DNA from: Terrirubrum flagellatum
GTDB lineage: Bacteria; Pseudomonadota; Alphaproteobacteria; Rhizobiales; Beijerinckiaceae
DNA: 64,000 nt
Assembly (NCBI RefSeq): GCF_022059845.1
Contig: NZ_CP091851.1
Coordinates: forward strand, 2,542,001 to 2,606,000
Reading direction: 5' to 3'
In this document: piece by piece, positions 26,198 to 36,474 of the stretch
Layout: the number at the start of each line of letters is the position of its first letter
How positions within the stretch are numbered: position 1 is the stretch's first letter
Notes under the pieces: model-generated
What the model saw: the letters and a program-made list of their open reading frames with translations, nothing else
The model's database searches: none
Told to the model about the DNA's origin: nothing
Program-made: the position numbers and the translations under genes

Positions 26198-27376
26198 GTG
26201 CTGCGGGCGCGCGGATTTCTATCTGCTATCTTTCTGGCTTTTGCTTGCATGTCTGCCCGGGCGGCAACCATTCAGGTCTTGCCGGCTTCGGATGGGCTTC
26301 CGCCGTTTATCCTCATCATCGGGGAGATGGCGATTGAAGACGTGCCGGCGTTTGCAAATACGGCGCTGCCCTTGCCGAATGCTATCGTCTCGCTCAGCAG
26401 CGACGGCGGAAAGGTTTTAGCCGGCATCGAGATTGGCAAGGCTATCCGCCTCAAGGGCTTCTCGACATTGGTGCTCGACAACCAGACGTGCGCCTCGGCT
26501 TGTGCTCTTGCTTGGTTGGGAGGGGCAAAGCGATTTGCGTCTCAGTCGGCGCGGATAGGTTTCCACGCCGCTTACATGAACACGCAGCGAAACAAGGAGG
26601 TTGCGTCAGTCGGTAATGCATTGGTGGGCGCATACCTAAACCAGCTAGGCCTTTCGTCGAGCGCGATTGCTTACGTCTCGAAAGCTGCACCAGACGACAT
26701 GCAGTGGCTCAATTTCGATGAAGCGCGGCGGTACGGAATTGAGGTCTCCGCTCTGCCTGGCGCGGATAAATCGACAACGATGGGAGGCTCAACCTCGCCT
26801 GCCCCGTCGCAGCCAGCGCCACAAGTCGCAACGACCACACCAGGCATGTCCAAGCCGCCCACAGCTTCGCCTCCATTGGCGTTACAAGCGCCGACATCAC
26901 CCACGCAAGCAGTGAAGCCCCCAGCATATTTCGCGGACTATCCGACGCCATTTCTTCATCCCGGCCCGAACGCGCAGCCCGTGTTCGATACTCAAGGTAA
27001 ATACGCGTTTCGGACGAGGCTGCGCGCTGCCGCCAGTGCCGGCCCGAAGTTCGGCGGACGGTACGCGGTGGCTCAATGGGGCTGCGGCACGTCATGCGTA
27101 ACGGGCGGCATCGTCGACAGCGTCACGGGAGCGGTCACCTTCTTCCCAGGAACATTCTCGGGCTGGGGCTCGGTCGACAGCTCCTTCGACGCTGTTCAGT
27201 TCCGCATGAACAGCTCCCTTATTGTTTTGTCAGGAATGTTCAACGAGGTCGCTCCAATCGGCTCACACTATTTCAATTTTGATGGCTCATCGTTCCGCTA
27301 CCTCGGAAGCGTTCTGACAAGCGACGATTTCCGCGTGCAATACGGCGTACAGAGACTTCCACATATCGCGCGGTGA
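26198..27376 (+). CDS. Secreted ClpP/crotonase-like protein with extra C-terminal domain
   Basis: I prefer the GTG at 26198 (GGGGGTAAG upstream), which puts a proper signal peptide first (LRARGFLSAIFLAFACMSARA); frames also open at 26135. The N-terminal half resembles periplasmic ClpP-like proteins: LSSDGGKVLAGIEIGKAIRLKG, then CASACALAWLGGAKRF with a candidate nucleophile Ser, and IGFHAAY with a candidate His. A Pro/Thr-rich linker precedes a second domain containing KFGGRYAVAQWGCGTSCVTGGIVD. Possibly a degradative or scaffolding periplasmic protein. The substrate is unknown. Confidence 0.75.
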   Translation: MLRARGFLSAIFLAFACMSARAATIQVLPASDGLPPFILIIGEMAIEDVPAFANTALPLPNAIVSLSSDGGKVLAGIEIGKAIRLKGFSTLVLDNQTCASACALAWLGGAKRFASQSARIGFHAAYMNTQRNKEVASVGNALVGAYLNQLGLSSSAIAYVSKAAPDDMQWLNFDEARRYGIEVSALPGADKSTTMGGSTSPAPSQPAPQVATTTPGMSKPPTASPPLALQAPTSPTQAVKPPAYFADYPTPFLHPGPNAQPVFDTQGKYAFRTRLRAAASAGPKFGGRYAVAQWGCGTSCVTGGIVDSVTGAVTFFPGTFSGWGSVDSSFDAVQFRMNSSLIVLSGMFNEVAPIGSHYFNFDGSSFRYLGSVLTSDDFRVQYGVQRLPHIAR

Positions 27377-27407
27377 ACGCATCGCAGGGACACAGACAAG
27401 AGCATCA

Positions 27408-27785
27408 ATGAGACGCACGTTTTTCTTCACAATTTTCGCAGCTGTCGCAGCGGGGTGCGTGCCCGCTCAAAATAGCTCATTCGTGGGGCCATCTGGCGCG
27501 GCCGTGAACACCGTGAAATGCAGCCAGTCGCCGCAGAGCTGCTATCAGGAGGCGACAAAGATTTGCAGCGGCCGTCCCTACCAAGTGTTGGACAGCGAAA
27601 GCCATGCCGGTGGCCTGATCGCTGACGTGCTGCCCGGTCCCGTGACTTGGTACAGCATGTCTTTCAGCTGCGGCGCATCAGATGGGCGCCTTGCGGCATT
27701 TCCGTTTCGAGGACCGGGCTATAGAACGCCGGCTGTCACAAACTGCCAGCGTTTCGGCAATTCAGTGAGCTGCCAATCCTTCTGA
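27408..27785 (+). CDS. Small lipoprotein with cysteine-rich body
   Basis: A 125-residue protein starting MRRTFFFTIFAAVAAGC, a lipobox ending in Cys17. The mature part has several cysteines (CSQSPQSCYQEATKICSG, then SFSCGASDGR and CQRFGNSVSCQSF) and the pattern YQVLDSESHAGGLIADVLPGPVTWYSM, which I recall from other uncharacterised proteobacterial lipoproteins. It follows the ClpP-like gene by 31 bases on the same strand and is probably co-transcribed. Confidence 0.75.
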   Translation: MRRTFFFTIFAAVAAGCVPAQNSSFVGPSGAAVNTVKCSQSPQSCYQEATKICSGRPYQVLDSESHAGGLIADVLPGPVTWYSMSFSCGASDGRLAAFPFRGPGYRTPAVTNCQRFGNSVSCQSF

Positions 27786-28044
27786 TGATGAAGACCGCCG
27801 TTGCCGGCACTCTCTGTCATTTTATTCGCATGGTTCCATTCGATTGCTGTCGCGCAATCCGCCTTTTCGATTGTACGTTCCGGCAATCTTTCGTGGCGGA
27901 CGCAATGGTTATCCGAGGCCGCGCAAATTTGCTCGCAGCGGAAGAGAGCCCATTGATCTTCAAATAAAAGAACTTTTGAATAAGCCATGAAAAGCCGCCC
28001 CGCTTGAAGCGGGGCGGCTTGGATAATTCACGCGCTTCGAAACG
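27786..28044. other. Short gap with terminator, no secure gene
   Basis: A 60-codon plus-strand frame (27785-27967) and an 89-codon minus-strand frame overlap here. Neither has a convincing ribosome site or composition, so no gene is called. It includes the hairpin at 27992-28020. Confidence 0.4.
27992..28020. terminator. Strong GC hairpin terminator
   Basis: AAGCCGCCCCGC-TTGAA-GCGGGGCGGCTT is a perfect 12-bp stem. On the minus strand it is followed by a short T-run, 25 bases past the stop of the gene at 28045, so it most likely ends that transcript. Confidence 0.8.
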
Positions 28045-28620
28045 TCAGAGATACATGTTGCGTTCGCGAATGATTTCTTCCGGCGTGCGCGGCCGGCCGT
28101 CCGGATCGAACTTCGTCCAGCCTTCCCTGCGCCAGTTCTCGCGACGCTCGTTCATGTCCCAGGGCTCATGCGCGTCGAGAATATCGAGCACGCGCGTTTC
28201 CTGGGAATCGTCGACCTTCACTGACACCAGCGCGCCGCCGCGGCGCACGCCCTCGGCGTACATGCTTGCGTCGTCAGCCGACATGCCGGTCTCGTTGAGC
28301 GCGCCGATCAGGCCGCCCGCCGCCGCGCCCGCGACCGCGCCCGCGACCGCGCCAGCCGCTGTCGAGGCGAGCCATCCCGCCGCCACCACGGGACCCAATC
28401 CCGGGATCGCCATCACGCCGAGCCCCGCAAGGAGGCCCGCTCCGCCGCCGAGCGCCGTGCCGACGCCCGCGCCGGTCGCGGCGCCATCGCCCGTCGCGCT
28501 GTCGTTGCGATTGCTGACAAGGCTGATGGCTTCGGAATCGACGCCAGCCGCCTCGAGCGCATTCACGACCTCCTGCGCTTCGGAGTAATTGTCATAGACG
28601 CGCGTAATCGTCGTCATCAT
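28045..28620 (-). CDS. Stress-type protein with glycine-zipper membrane segment
   Basis: The N-terminus TITRVYDNYSEAQEVVNALEAAGVDSEAISLVSN resembles the general stress protein 17M-type alpha/beta fold. It is followed by a long Gly/Ala-rich segment (about residues 45-110: GAGVGTALGGGAGLLAGLGV, then AAGAVAGAVAGAAAGGLIGA) of glycine-zipper kind that may insert in a membrane. The C-terminus is charged. AGAAGGAAC precedes the start. Role inferred only as stress or envelope related. Confidence 0.7.
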   Translation of the reverse strand: MMTTITRVYDNYSEAQEVVNALEAAGVDSEAISLVSNRNDSATGDGAATGAGVGTALGGGAGLLAGLGVMAIPGLGPVVAAGWLASTAAGAVAGAVAGAAAGGLIGALNETGMSADDASMYAEGVRRGGALVSVKVDDSQETRVLDILDAHEPWDMNERRENWRREGWTKFDPDGRPRTPEEIIRERNMYL

Positions 28621-28645
28621 GTTCCTTCTCCCTTAAGAGTTGCGC

Positions 28646-29026
28646 TTACTGGCTGGTGACGTTGCCGCGGAAATCGACGGCAACGGACATCGACTTGCCG
28701 TCCTTCGTCGCGCTGCCGCGCCACACGCCCTTCTCGTCTTTCTGCAATTCCGACACCGCCGAGAATCCGCTCGCTTCGATGCGTGACTTCGCCTGCGACT
28801 GCGTGAAGCTGTTGGCGCCTGCGAGCGGCGCATTCGCGTCAGGCTTCGATGGCGTGCTGCCGGTGGTCGCAGGCTCATTCGCCGAGCCCATCGGCGGCGC
28901 CATCTTCTCAGCCGGCGCGGCAGGCGCGGTCGGCTGTGGCGACGGCGGCGAAGACGGCGCAGTCTGCGCGATTGCGGCGGTCGAAAGGAGCGCCGCGGCA
29001 AATGACAGTCCAATCAGGTGTTTCAT
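28646..29026 (-). CDS. Secreted protein with a PepSY-like C-terminal domain
   Basis: The ATG at 29026 (GGAGGA four bases upstream) begins a signal peptide, MKHLIGLSFAAALLSTAAIAQ. A Pro/Ala-rich linker of about 50 residues leads to a small domain, FTQSQAKSRIEASGFSAVSELQKDEKGVWRG and SVAVDFRGNV, which has the PepSY-like pattern seen in periplasmic small proteins. A frame start at 29050 is less likely. Confidence 0.75.
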   Translation of the reverse strand: MKHLIGLSFAAALLSTAAIAQTAPSSPPSPQPTAPAAPAEKMAPPMGSANEPATTGSTPSKPDANAPLAGANSFTQSQAKSRIEASGFSAVSELQKDEKGVWRGSATKDGKSMSVAVDFRGNVTSQ

Positions 29027-29216
29027 GTCGTCCTCCGAAAGCGAACCCATGCGTCAGCTTCGGAATGCGGAGGCGCGAGCGATGTTCCAGCGATTGATAT
29101 TGTTCCATCGCGCAAGCAGAAGCGCGCAGATGTGAGAACGCCATCCACGGCTTTCGAGCTGCAGCAGAGACGACTCCCGCGCGCCGCGGCGCGGGATCAG
29201 ATCAGTCGTCGCATTC

Positions 29217-29235
29217 GCGCCGCCTGTTGCGGCGC
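29217..29235. terminator. Possible terminator hairpin beyond guaB
   Basis: GCGCCGC-CTGTT-GCGGCGC lies 36 bases past the guaB stop on the minus strand. A second inverted repeat, TCCCGCGC / GCGCGGGA, follows at 29174-29195. Neither has a good U-run, so termination is a guess from position. Confidence 0.4.
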
Positions 29236-29270
29236 GATCAATTCATTTAATTTGCTGGCGACGCTTTCGT

Positions 29271-30917
<1,647 letters not shown>

Positions 30918-30996
30918 TCACGCTGTCGGGAAAGGTCCGCGCCCCTTGTGCGGCCCGGCGGCCGGATTAGGCTTTCATCATTTCAGGGAGGATTTC

Positions 30997-31437
30997 ATGA
31001 CCAACCGCGCCGCCTTCCAGAGCATCGTGGATCAGGCCTACGCCGCCCGGGTCGCTGGCGATGTAGACGCGCTCATGGCCTGTTTCGCGCCGGACGCGAC
31101 CTTCCGGCTGGCGGGGTCACCCGAATCCTCACCCGGCGCGATGAAGGCCACGGGCGCAGCCGAAATCCGTCCGATGATGGAGCAACTCTGCCAGGCCTGG
31201 GAATTTATCGGGCGTGAACAGCTCTCCTTCGTCACCGATGGCGACAATGTCGCGGTTCACAGCGCGATCGAAGCCAAATTTCTGCCCAGCAACGAAATCG
31301 TCGAGACCGAGTTTCACGATCTCTGGACGATCCGGGACGGCAAGATCGCGTCGCTGATCCAGTTCGTCGACACAGCCATGATCAATGCGGTGATCGGCCG
31401 GGCGCAGCTCAACGGCTTCCTGCCGAAGACGCCCTAG
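30997..31437 (+). CDS. SnoaL/NTF2-like protein
   Basis: The ATG at 30997 (GGGAGGA upstream) gives 146 residues with the cone-shaped NTF2 fold pattern: a first helix AFQSIVDQAYAARVAGDVDALMACF, then DATFRLAGSPES, ending FHDLWTIRDGKIASLIQFVDTAMI. Such proteins are ketosteroid-isomerase-like enzymes or ligand-binding proteins, and the substrate cannot be read. It is transcribed divergently from guaB. Confidence 0.85.
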   Translation: MTNRAAFQSIVDQAYAARVAGDVDALMACFAPDATFRLAGSPESSPGAMKATGAAEIRPMMEQLCQAWEFIGREQLSFVTDGDNVAVHSAIEAKFLPSNEIVETEFHDLWTIRDGKIASLIQFVDTAMINAVIGRAQLNGFLPKTP

Positions 31438-31440
31438 CTG

Positions 31441-31584
31441 CTAGCCTTGGGGCTTGTCGCCGCCGCAGACGTCGGCGGCCGGCGCGGCGTCGAACACGCC
31501 GAAGCGCCAGTTGCCGCACTTGTCGCAGGCGGAGAGAAGAAGCGCGACCGCGACGACGCCGGCCAGCCGGCAAAGATGCGCCAT
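31441..31584 (-). CDS. Very small lipoprotein (47 aa)
   Basis: The ATG at 31584 has AGGGAG eight bases upstream. MAHLCRLAGVVAVALLLSAC is a lipoprotein signal with an LSAC lipobox. The mature piece (DKCGNWRFGVFDAAPAADVCGGDKPQG) is under 30 residues with two more cysteines. It converges on the SnoaL-like gene with only three bases between the stops. Unknown function. Confidence 0.65.
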   Translation of the reverse strand: MAHLCRLAGVVAVALLLSACDKCGNWRFGVFDAAPAADVCGGDKPQG

Positions 31585-31643
31585 GGCGCGAACTCCCTGT
31601 TGATCGCGCGCAGAATAGGCGCCGCGCCGGCTTCGATCAATTG

Positions 31644-32441
31644 TCACGCCTGGCGCGCCGCCCAGCGGCCGATGATCGCACGCAAGGCGCCGAGCCCGTC
31701 GGTCAACGCCGCGGGGCCGGGCTGGAGGACCAGCGGCGACTTGATCTCGTGAAGTTCGCCGTCGCGCACAGCAGGAATGGCTGTGAAGCCAGGCCGCTCC
31801 GCGAATTTCTCCGGTCTGAATTTCTTGCCGCACCAGGAGCCGATGACGATGTCGGGCGCCGCGGAAATGATGTCATCGGCCGTCACAAAGCGTTCCGTCG
31901 CGGCCTTGCCGCGCGAGCGATCGGCGAACACGTCGATCCCGCCCGCAATCTCGACGAGTTCCGACACCCAGCGGATGCCCGAGATCATCGGCTCGTCCCA
32001 TTCCTCGAAATAGACGCGCGGTCGCACCGGCGTCATGTCGGCGTCGGCGCGTGCGACGCCGATCCTTGTTCTCAGATCGGCGATCAACGCACTCGCGCGT
32101 TCGCTTGCGCCGACCATCGCTCCGACGAGCGCGATCATGTCGAAGATTTCCGCGACCGATCTCTGATTGAAGGCGTGGACGGCGACGCCGGCGCGGATCA
32201 GCGCCGCGACGATGTCGGCCTGCAAGTCGGAGAACGCCAGCACGAGATCGGGATCGAGCGCCAGGATCGCGGGAATATCGGCGCTGGTGAAGGCCGACAC
32301 GCGCGGCTTCTCCCTGCGCACGCGCGGCGGCCTGACCGCATAGCCCGACACGCCAACGATGCGCGCCTCCTCGCCAAGGAGATAAAGCGTCTCGACCGTC
32401 TCCTCGGTCAGGCAGACGATGCGTGAAGGCGGAAAGCTCAC
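31644..32441 (-). CDS. BtuF-like periplasmic-binding-fold protein without signal peptide
   Basis: Substrate-binding fold of vitamin B12/siderophore ABC systems (helical-backbone metal receptor): RIVCLTEETVETLYLLGEEARIVGVSGY, then ADIPAILALDPDLVLAFSDLQAD and PDIVIGSWCGKKF. No signal peptide and no transporter genes nearby, so it may act in the cytoplasm or be misannotated in function. It overlaps the GNAT gene by four bases and is last in a five-gene chain. Confidence 0.82.
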   Translation of the reverse strand: MSFPPSRIVCLTEETVETLYLLGEEARIVGVSGYAVRPPRVRREKPRVSAFTSADIPAILALDPDLVLAFSDLQADIVAALIRAGVAVHAFNQRSVAEIFDMIALVGAMVGASERASALIADLRTRIGVARADADMTPVRPRVYFEEWDEPMISGIRWVSELVEIAGGIDVFADRSRGKAATERFVTADDIISAAPDIVIGSWCGKKFRPEKFAERPGFTAIPAVRDGELHEIKSPLVLQPGPAALTDGLGALRAIIGRWAARQA

Positions 32442-32929
32442 GCGACCGCGGGGCGCGACGCGGGCAATTGCCGTGCGAAATAGCGCACGCTCTTGGCGCC
32501 GCCATGGATCGAAGCGGCGCCGACCTCATGGAATTCAAGCGCCGCATGAAATGCATCGGACGCAGGATTGGGCGGATCGGAATTCACTTCGCAGACAATC
32601 AGCCCATGACCGCGCAGGGACGCTTCCTCGAACAGATCTTCATAGAGCAGCCTGGCGTAACCGCGCCCGCGCGCCGCGGGGCTCACGGCGATGCGATCGA
32701 TGTATATGAAATTGGAATAGCGCGCGTGAAACCAGAGAAAGTTCGGGCTGTCGTAGTCCGCGTTCTGGTCGAACGCCATCAGGAACGCGTCCGCATCGAT
32801 CTTCCGCGCATAGAAGGCGCGCGAGATCAGTTCGCGCCAACGCTGCTCCGTGAGAAAGGAAAGCTCGGCCGCATGCGCATTGTTGAGCGCAAGCAGCGCA
32901 GGCTCGTCGGTCGCGAGTTGCGCGATCAC
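32438..32929 (-). CDS. GNAT-family N-acetyltransferase
   Basis: Acetyl-CoA-dependent acyltransferase, 163 residues. The acetyl-CoA motif A appears as IYIDRIAVSPAARGRGYARLLYEDLFEEA (with the R/Q-x-x-G-x-G/A stretch RGRGYA), and the C-terminal strand and helix as HGLIVCEVNSDPPNPASDAFHAAL. Substrate unknown. It is joined to both neighbours by 4-nt overlaps. Confidence 0.88.
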   Translation of the reverse strand: MIAQLATDEPALLALNNAHAAELSFLTEQRWRELISRAFYARKIDADAFLMAFDQNADYDSPNFLWFHARYSNFIYIDRIAVSPAARGRGYARLLYEDLFEEASLRGHGLIVCEVNSDPPNPASDAFHAALEFHEVGAASIHGGAKSVRYFARQLPASRPAVA

Positions 32930-33588
32930 GCCGGCTCGCGCGCCAATCGTCGCACCGCATCAAGCAGATCGGCGGGCTGATCGCAGATCGCCGCCGGGTT
33001 CGCAGCCGCCAGACGCTCCTGACCATGGCCCCACGACACGCCGACGCAACGCACGCCGTTTTGACGCGCGCCCTCGACGTCAAACGGCGTATCGCCGATC
33101 ATGATCGCATCGTCAGGCTCGATCCCGTAGAGCGCCAGCATCCAGGCGATGAGATCGCCCTTGTTGTCGCGCACGCCATCGAGCTCAGCGCCATGCAGCT
33201 CTTCGAAAAATTCCAGCACGCCGAAATGAGCGGCGATCTTGCGCGCATAGACATGCGGCTTCGAAGTGCAGATGAACATGCGGAAGCCGTCATCGCGCAG
33301 CGCCGACAGCGCCTCGCGCATGCCGTCATAGACTTCAGCGTCATACATCAGGCCGCCGGTGTATTTCTCGCGATAAAGCGCGACGCCACGCTCGACCTGA
33401 TCGGCCGGCACGCCGATCTTTGGCAAAACGCTGCGCAGCGGCGGCCCGATCACCCAGCGCAGATCGTCACCCGGCTTTGGCGCGACGCCGAGTTCGTTCA
33501 GCGCATGACGCACCGAACCGATGATGCCGGCGGCCGGTTCGACGATGGTGCCGTCGAGATCGACGAGAAGGGAAGCTCGTTTGCTCAT
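32926..33588 (-). CDS. HAD-superfamily hydrolase, phosphoglycolate-phosphatase-like
   Basis: HAD phosphatase with DLDGTIVEP (motif I nucleophile and acid Asp), MFICTSKP (motif II), a Lys in the NKGDLIAWML region and IGDTPFDVEGARQNG (motif IV Asp pair). The 220 residues include a helical cap. It resembles Gph, which clears 2-phosphoglycolate, but the substrate is inferred. Overlaps both neighbours by 4 nt. Confidence 0.88.
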   Translation of the reverse strand: MSKRASLLVDLDGTIVEPAAGIIGSVRHALNELGVAPKPGDDLRWVIGPPLRSVLPKIGVPADQVERGVALYREKYTGGLMYDAEVYDGMREALSALRDDGFRMFICTSKPHVYARKIAAHFGVLEFFEELHGAELDGVRDNKGDLIAWMLALYGIEPDDAIMIGDTPFDVEGARQNGVRCVGVSWGHGQERLAAANPAAICDQPADLLDAVRRLAREPA

Positions 33589-34280
33589 GAGGCGTCGCCG
33601 CCGCGAAAGCCGGTGGCGAGAACATAGAGCTCGGATGAATCCGCGCGGCTCGCCGCCGGCTTGATGTGGCGCACCTGCGCGAAGTCGCGCTTCATTTCGG
33701 TGACGAGCGTCGCGGTGTCGCCGCCCTGGAACAATTTCACGAGAAAGAATCCTCCTTGCGCCAGCACCTCGCGGGCGAATTGCAGCGCCGCCTCCGCGAG
33801 CCCGATGATGCGGAGATGGTCGGTCTTCTTGTGGCCGGTGGTGTTGGCCGCCATGTCGGACATGACGCCGTCGGCCGGGCCGCCGATCATCGCCTTCAGC
33901 TTTTCGGGCGCTGAATCGTGCATGAAATCGAGCGCGATGAAGTCGACGCCGGGAATGGGCTCGATCTCGAGGAGATCGATGGCGGCGACAGCGCCCTCGC
34001 CCTTCTCGCGGCCGAGTTTCTTCGCGGCGATCTGCGACCAGCCGCCGGGCGCGGCTCCGAGATCGACGATGCGCTGGCCGGGCTTCAAGAGCTTATATTT
34101 CTCGTCGATCTCGATAAGCTTGTAGGCCGCGCGAGAGCGATAGCCGTCACGCTTGGCGCGCACGACGAAGGGGTCGTTGAGCTGCCGTTCAAGCCAGCGC
34201 TGCGACGAAGGCGTCCTGCGATGCGCCGTCTTCAATCTGACGCCGAGGTCGCGATCGCCCCGGCCGCCGCCTGTCTTCAC
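33585..34280 (-). CDS. rlmE: 23S rRNA 2'-O-ribose methyltransferase RlmE (FtsJ/RrmJ)
   Basis: Methylates the 2'-OH of a uridine in the 23S rRNA A-loop. The SAM motif DLGAAPGGWSQIA, the RSRAAYKLIEIDEKY entry, the catalytic Asp in VMSDMAANTTGH and FFLVKLFQGGD are diagnostic. The start is a GTG at 34280 in a GTGA overlap with the preceding gene; the longer open frame upstream is a shadow of that gene. A Gly/Arg-rich N-terminus (KTGGGRGDRD) precedes the fold, as in alphaproteobacterial members. Confidence 0.95.
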   Translation of the reverse strand: MKTGGGRGDRDLGVRLKTAHRRTPSSQRWLERQLNDPFVVRAKRDGYRSRAAYKLIEIDEKYKLLKPGQRIVDLGAAPGGWSQIAAKKLGREKGEGAVAAIDLLEIEPIPGVDFIALDFMHDSAPEKLKAMIGGPADGVMSDMAANTTGHKKTDHLRIIGLAEAALQFAREVLAQGGFFLVKLFQGGDTATLVTEMKRDFAQVRHIKPAASRADSSELYVLATGFRGGDAS

Positions 34281-35338
34281 ACCTGTCGCTCCGCGGACGA
34301 CCAGCAGCGGTCGGCCGCCATCATCTGGGTCAGGAGCCCTTCCCTCAAGCCGCGATCGGCGATGCGGAGCCGTTCGCTGGGAAAGGCGCGGCGAATGGCT
34401 TCGAGGATGGCGCAGCCGGCCAGCACGAGGTCGGCGCGGTCGCGGCCGATGCAGCCATTCAACGCCCTGAGGTCGTAGGGCATCCGGCGCAGCCTGGCCA
34501 TCACCGAGTCGACCTCGCAATTGCGCATCCACAAGCCGTCGACGCGGCGCCTGTCGTAGCGCTGGAGATCGAGGAACACGCCGGCGATGGTGGTCACCGT
34601 GCCCGACGTGCCGAGAAGATGGAAATTCCGGCAGCGCGCCAATGGCGCCACCTGCTCCTTGAACGGCGCCAGCGCGCGGTCGGCCTCGGCCACCATCAAT
34701 TCGAACTGCTCGTCGGTGACGCATTCGCCGCCATAACGCTCCGCGAGCGTCACGACGCCGAGCGGCAACGAAGTCCAGCAGCGCACGCGCTCCCCGAGCG
34801 AGCCGCCGCAATTGCTGCGATCGAGCCAGACGATCTCGGATGAGCCGCCGCCAATGTCGAACAGGATGAGATTTCCGGCGTTGGGATCAGCCAGCGCCTC
34901 GCAGCCGGCGGCGGCAAGATGGGCCTCGGTGCGCTGGTCGACGATATCAAGCGAGAGATTGAGTTCGCGGCGCACGCGCTCGACGAAGCGCGAACCATTC
35001 TCGGCCATGCGGCAGGCCTGCGTCGCGATCATATGGGCGCGGGTGACGCGACGCGCCCGCATCTTGTCGCGACAGATACGCAGCGCCGCCATGGTGCGGC
35101 GGATCGCGGCCTCGCTGAGCTGGTTCGAGCGCCCGAGGCCCTCGCCCAGCCTGACGATGCGAGAGAACGCGTCGATGACGGAAAATCCATGGTCGGTCGG
35201 CGTCGCGACCAGCAGACGGCAATTGTTCGTGCCAAGATCGAGAGCGGCATAAACCTGCTTCGGCGCCGACGCGCGCGCAGGTGGCGGCTCGTGCCGCGGC
35301 GCGGCCTCTGCAAGGCCCGACTCGGTGAAAGGCGCCAT
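34277..35338 (-). CDS. ppx: Ppx/GppA-family phosphatase
   Basis: Exopolyphosphatase or guanosine pentaphosphate phosphatase of the actin-like ATPase fold: YAALDLGTNNCRLLVA (phosphate 1), SFRIVRLGEGL-type IVRLGEGLGRSN, and LFDIGGGSSEIVW (phosphate 2). The ATG at 35338 with GGGGAG upstream is the likely start; the open frame continues to 35512. It is first in a chain of five genes each overlapping the next by 4 nt. Polyphosphate versus pppGpp specificity cannot be decided. Confidence 0.9.
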   Translation of the reverse strand: MAPFTESGLAEAAPRHEPPPARASAPKQVYAALDLGTNNCRLLVATPTDHGFSVIDAFSRIVRLGEGLGRSNQLSEAAIRRTMAALRICRDKMRARRVTRAHMIATQACRMAENGSRFVERVRRELNLSLDIVDQRTEAHLAAAGCEALADPNAGNLILFDIGGGSSEIVWLDRSNCGGSLGERVRCWTSLPLGVVTLAERYGGECVTDEQFELMVAEADRALAPFKEQVAPLARCRNFHLLGTSGTVTTIAGVFLDLQRYDRRRVDGLWMRNCEVDSVMARLRRMPYDLRALNGCIGRDRADLVLAGCAILEAIRRAFPSERLRIADRGLREGLLTQMMAADRCWSSAERQV

Positions 35339-35457
35339 CGCGCACTCCCCATCCGTCGGCTTCCCAACCGGCGGACACTTGGCCGAAGTGAACCATGCAT
35401 GATCCGGACCGGCAAGCCGGCTTCCGATCCGGTGAAACGCCTGATCTAGGGAGAAGC

Positions 35458-36462
35458 CTATTCGGCCGAGCGCCAGAGGACAGGCCAATCGTCGGGATCG
35501 ACGGCCTGACACTTGTCCATCTTGCGGTACGAGGCGAGGACAAAGGACGAGCCGGTCCAGCTATAAACTCCGGATTCGCCGCAGTCGCCGATCCCGCGCC
35601 CCTTGGCGAGGAAGCTCAATTGACCGCTGGCGGGATCGTAATCGCCATTGGTGACGCCGTCCTGCGAGCGGCCGAGCGGATCGGGCAGCATGAGTTTCTG
35701 CGCGCCGGCGACATTCTTGCCCTTCACGAGCCAGAGCAGGCTGGAGAAATTGTAGGCGCCGGCGTCGCAAGGCAACATTACGAGCGCGACGCCGTCGCCC
35801 ATGGCGTAGGCCTCGCCCGAATCATCGTCGCCCTTCATGCGTGAGCAATCGCGCTTCACGCTCGCCGGCAATCGCTTGACCAACGCTGCCGCGAGATTGG
35901 CGGGCGCTTCTCCGGCCGCGGACGTCGGTTTCGCCTTCACGACCGGGAGCGGCGGAGCAGCGGGAACGCTCGACGCCGGTTTCGGCCCCGGCCGCGCGAG
36001 AGCGGTGGTCGTTCCAACCCTTCCCTGCATGTCGTCGATGAACAGCAGCGCCGCCGAGGCGCCGAGGAAGGAGAGATCGATCTTTCGCGCCCCCTTCCCG
36101 TCCGAAACCGTCACGCGATCGACCTTGCGGGCGGCGGCGAGGATCGCGGCCCAGCCCGTCAGGCCAGGCTCGGCCGGCGGCGCAACGAGCTTCGGCTCGG
36201 ACAATTCCTGCTCGCCGGCGACGATCTTCCATTCAGGCTTCGCGTCAGGGCCTGCGGCCAGAGCGACGCGAATATAGCCGCCGTCCCCATCGCCTGTGCT
36301 GAAGCCGAGCGCGACGCAGCCGCGGACATTGTCGCAGCCGACCTCCCAATCCTTGAAAGTCTTATAGGCCGGCGCTTTCGCGCCCTGGGCGAAGGCTGCC
36401 GGCGCAAACGCAAGCAGACCAAGAAGCAGCGACGCGCCCCAGATATGAGCCGTGCGCTTCAT
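35458..36462 (-). CDS. Secreted DUF1176-family protein
   Basis: Signal peptide MKRTAHIWGASLLLGLLAFAPAAFA, cleavage before QGAKAP. The mature protein has the DUF1176 layout: TFKDWEVGCDNVRGCVALGF at the start, a central Pro/Ala linker near residue 160, and C-terminal blocks FSSLLWLVKGKN and GYDPA-type NGDYDPASGQLSFLAKGRGIGDCGESG. Paired cysteines are consistent with periplasmic oxidation. No known activity. Confidence 0.88.
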   Translation of the reverse strand: MKRTAHIWGASLLLGLLAFAPAAFAQGAKAPAYKTFKDWEVGCDNVRGCVALGFSTGDGDGGYIRVALAAGPDAKPEWKIVAGEQELSEPKLVAPPAEPGLTGWAAILAAARKVDRVTVSDGKGARKIDLSFLGASAALLFIDDMQGRVGTTTALARPGPKPASSVPAAPPLPVVKAKPTSAAGEAPANLAAALVKRLPASVKRDCSRMKGDDDSGEAYAMGDGVALVMLPCDAGAYNFSSLLWLVKGKNVAGAQKLMLPDPLGRSQDGVTNGDYDPASGQLSFLAKGRGIGDCGESGVYSWTGSSFVLASYRKMDKCQAVDPDDWPVLWRSAE

Positions 36463-36474
36463 CGCAGCTTCGGA

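Noticed and set aside
27719..27988. Minus-strand 89-codon frame near a terminator
   Set aside because: No ribosome site, mixed composition, and it overlaps the end of the lipoprotein gene.
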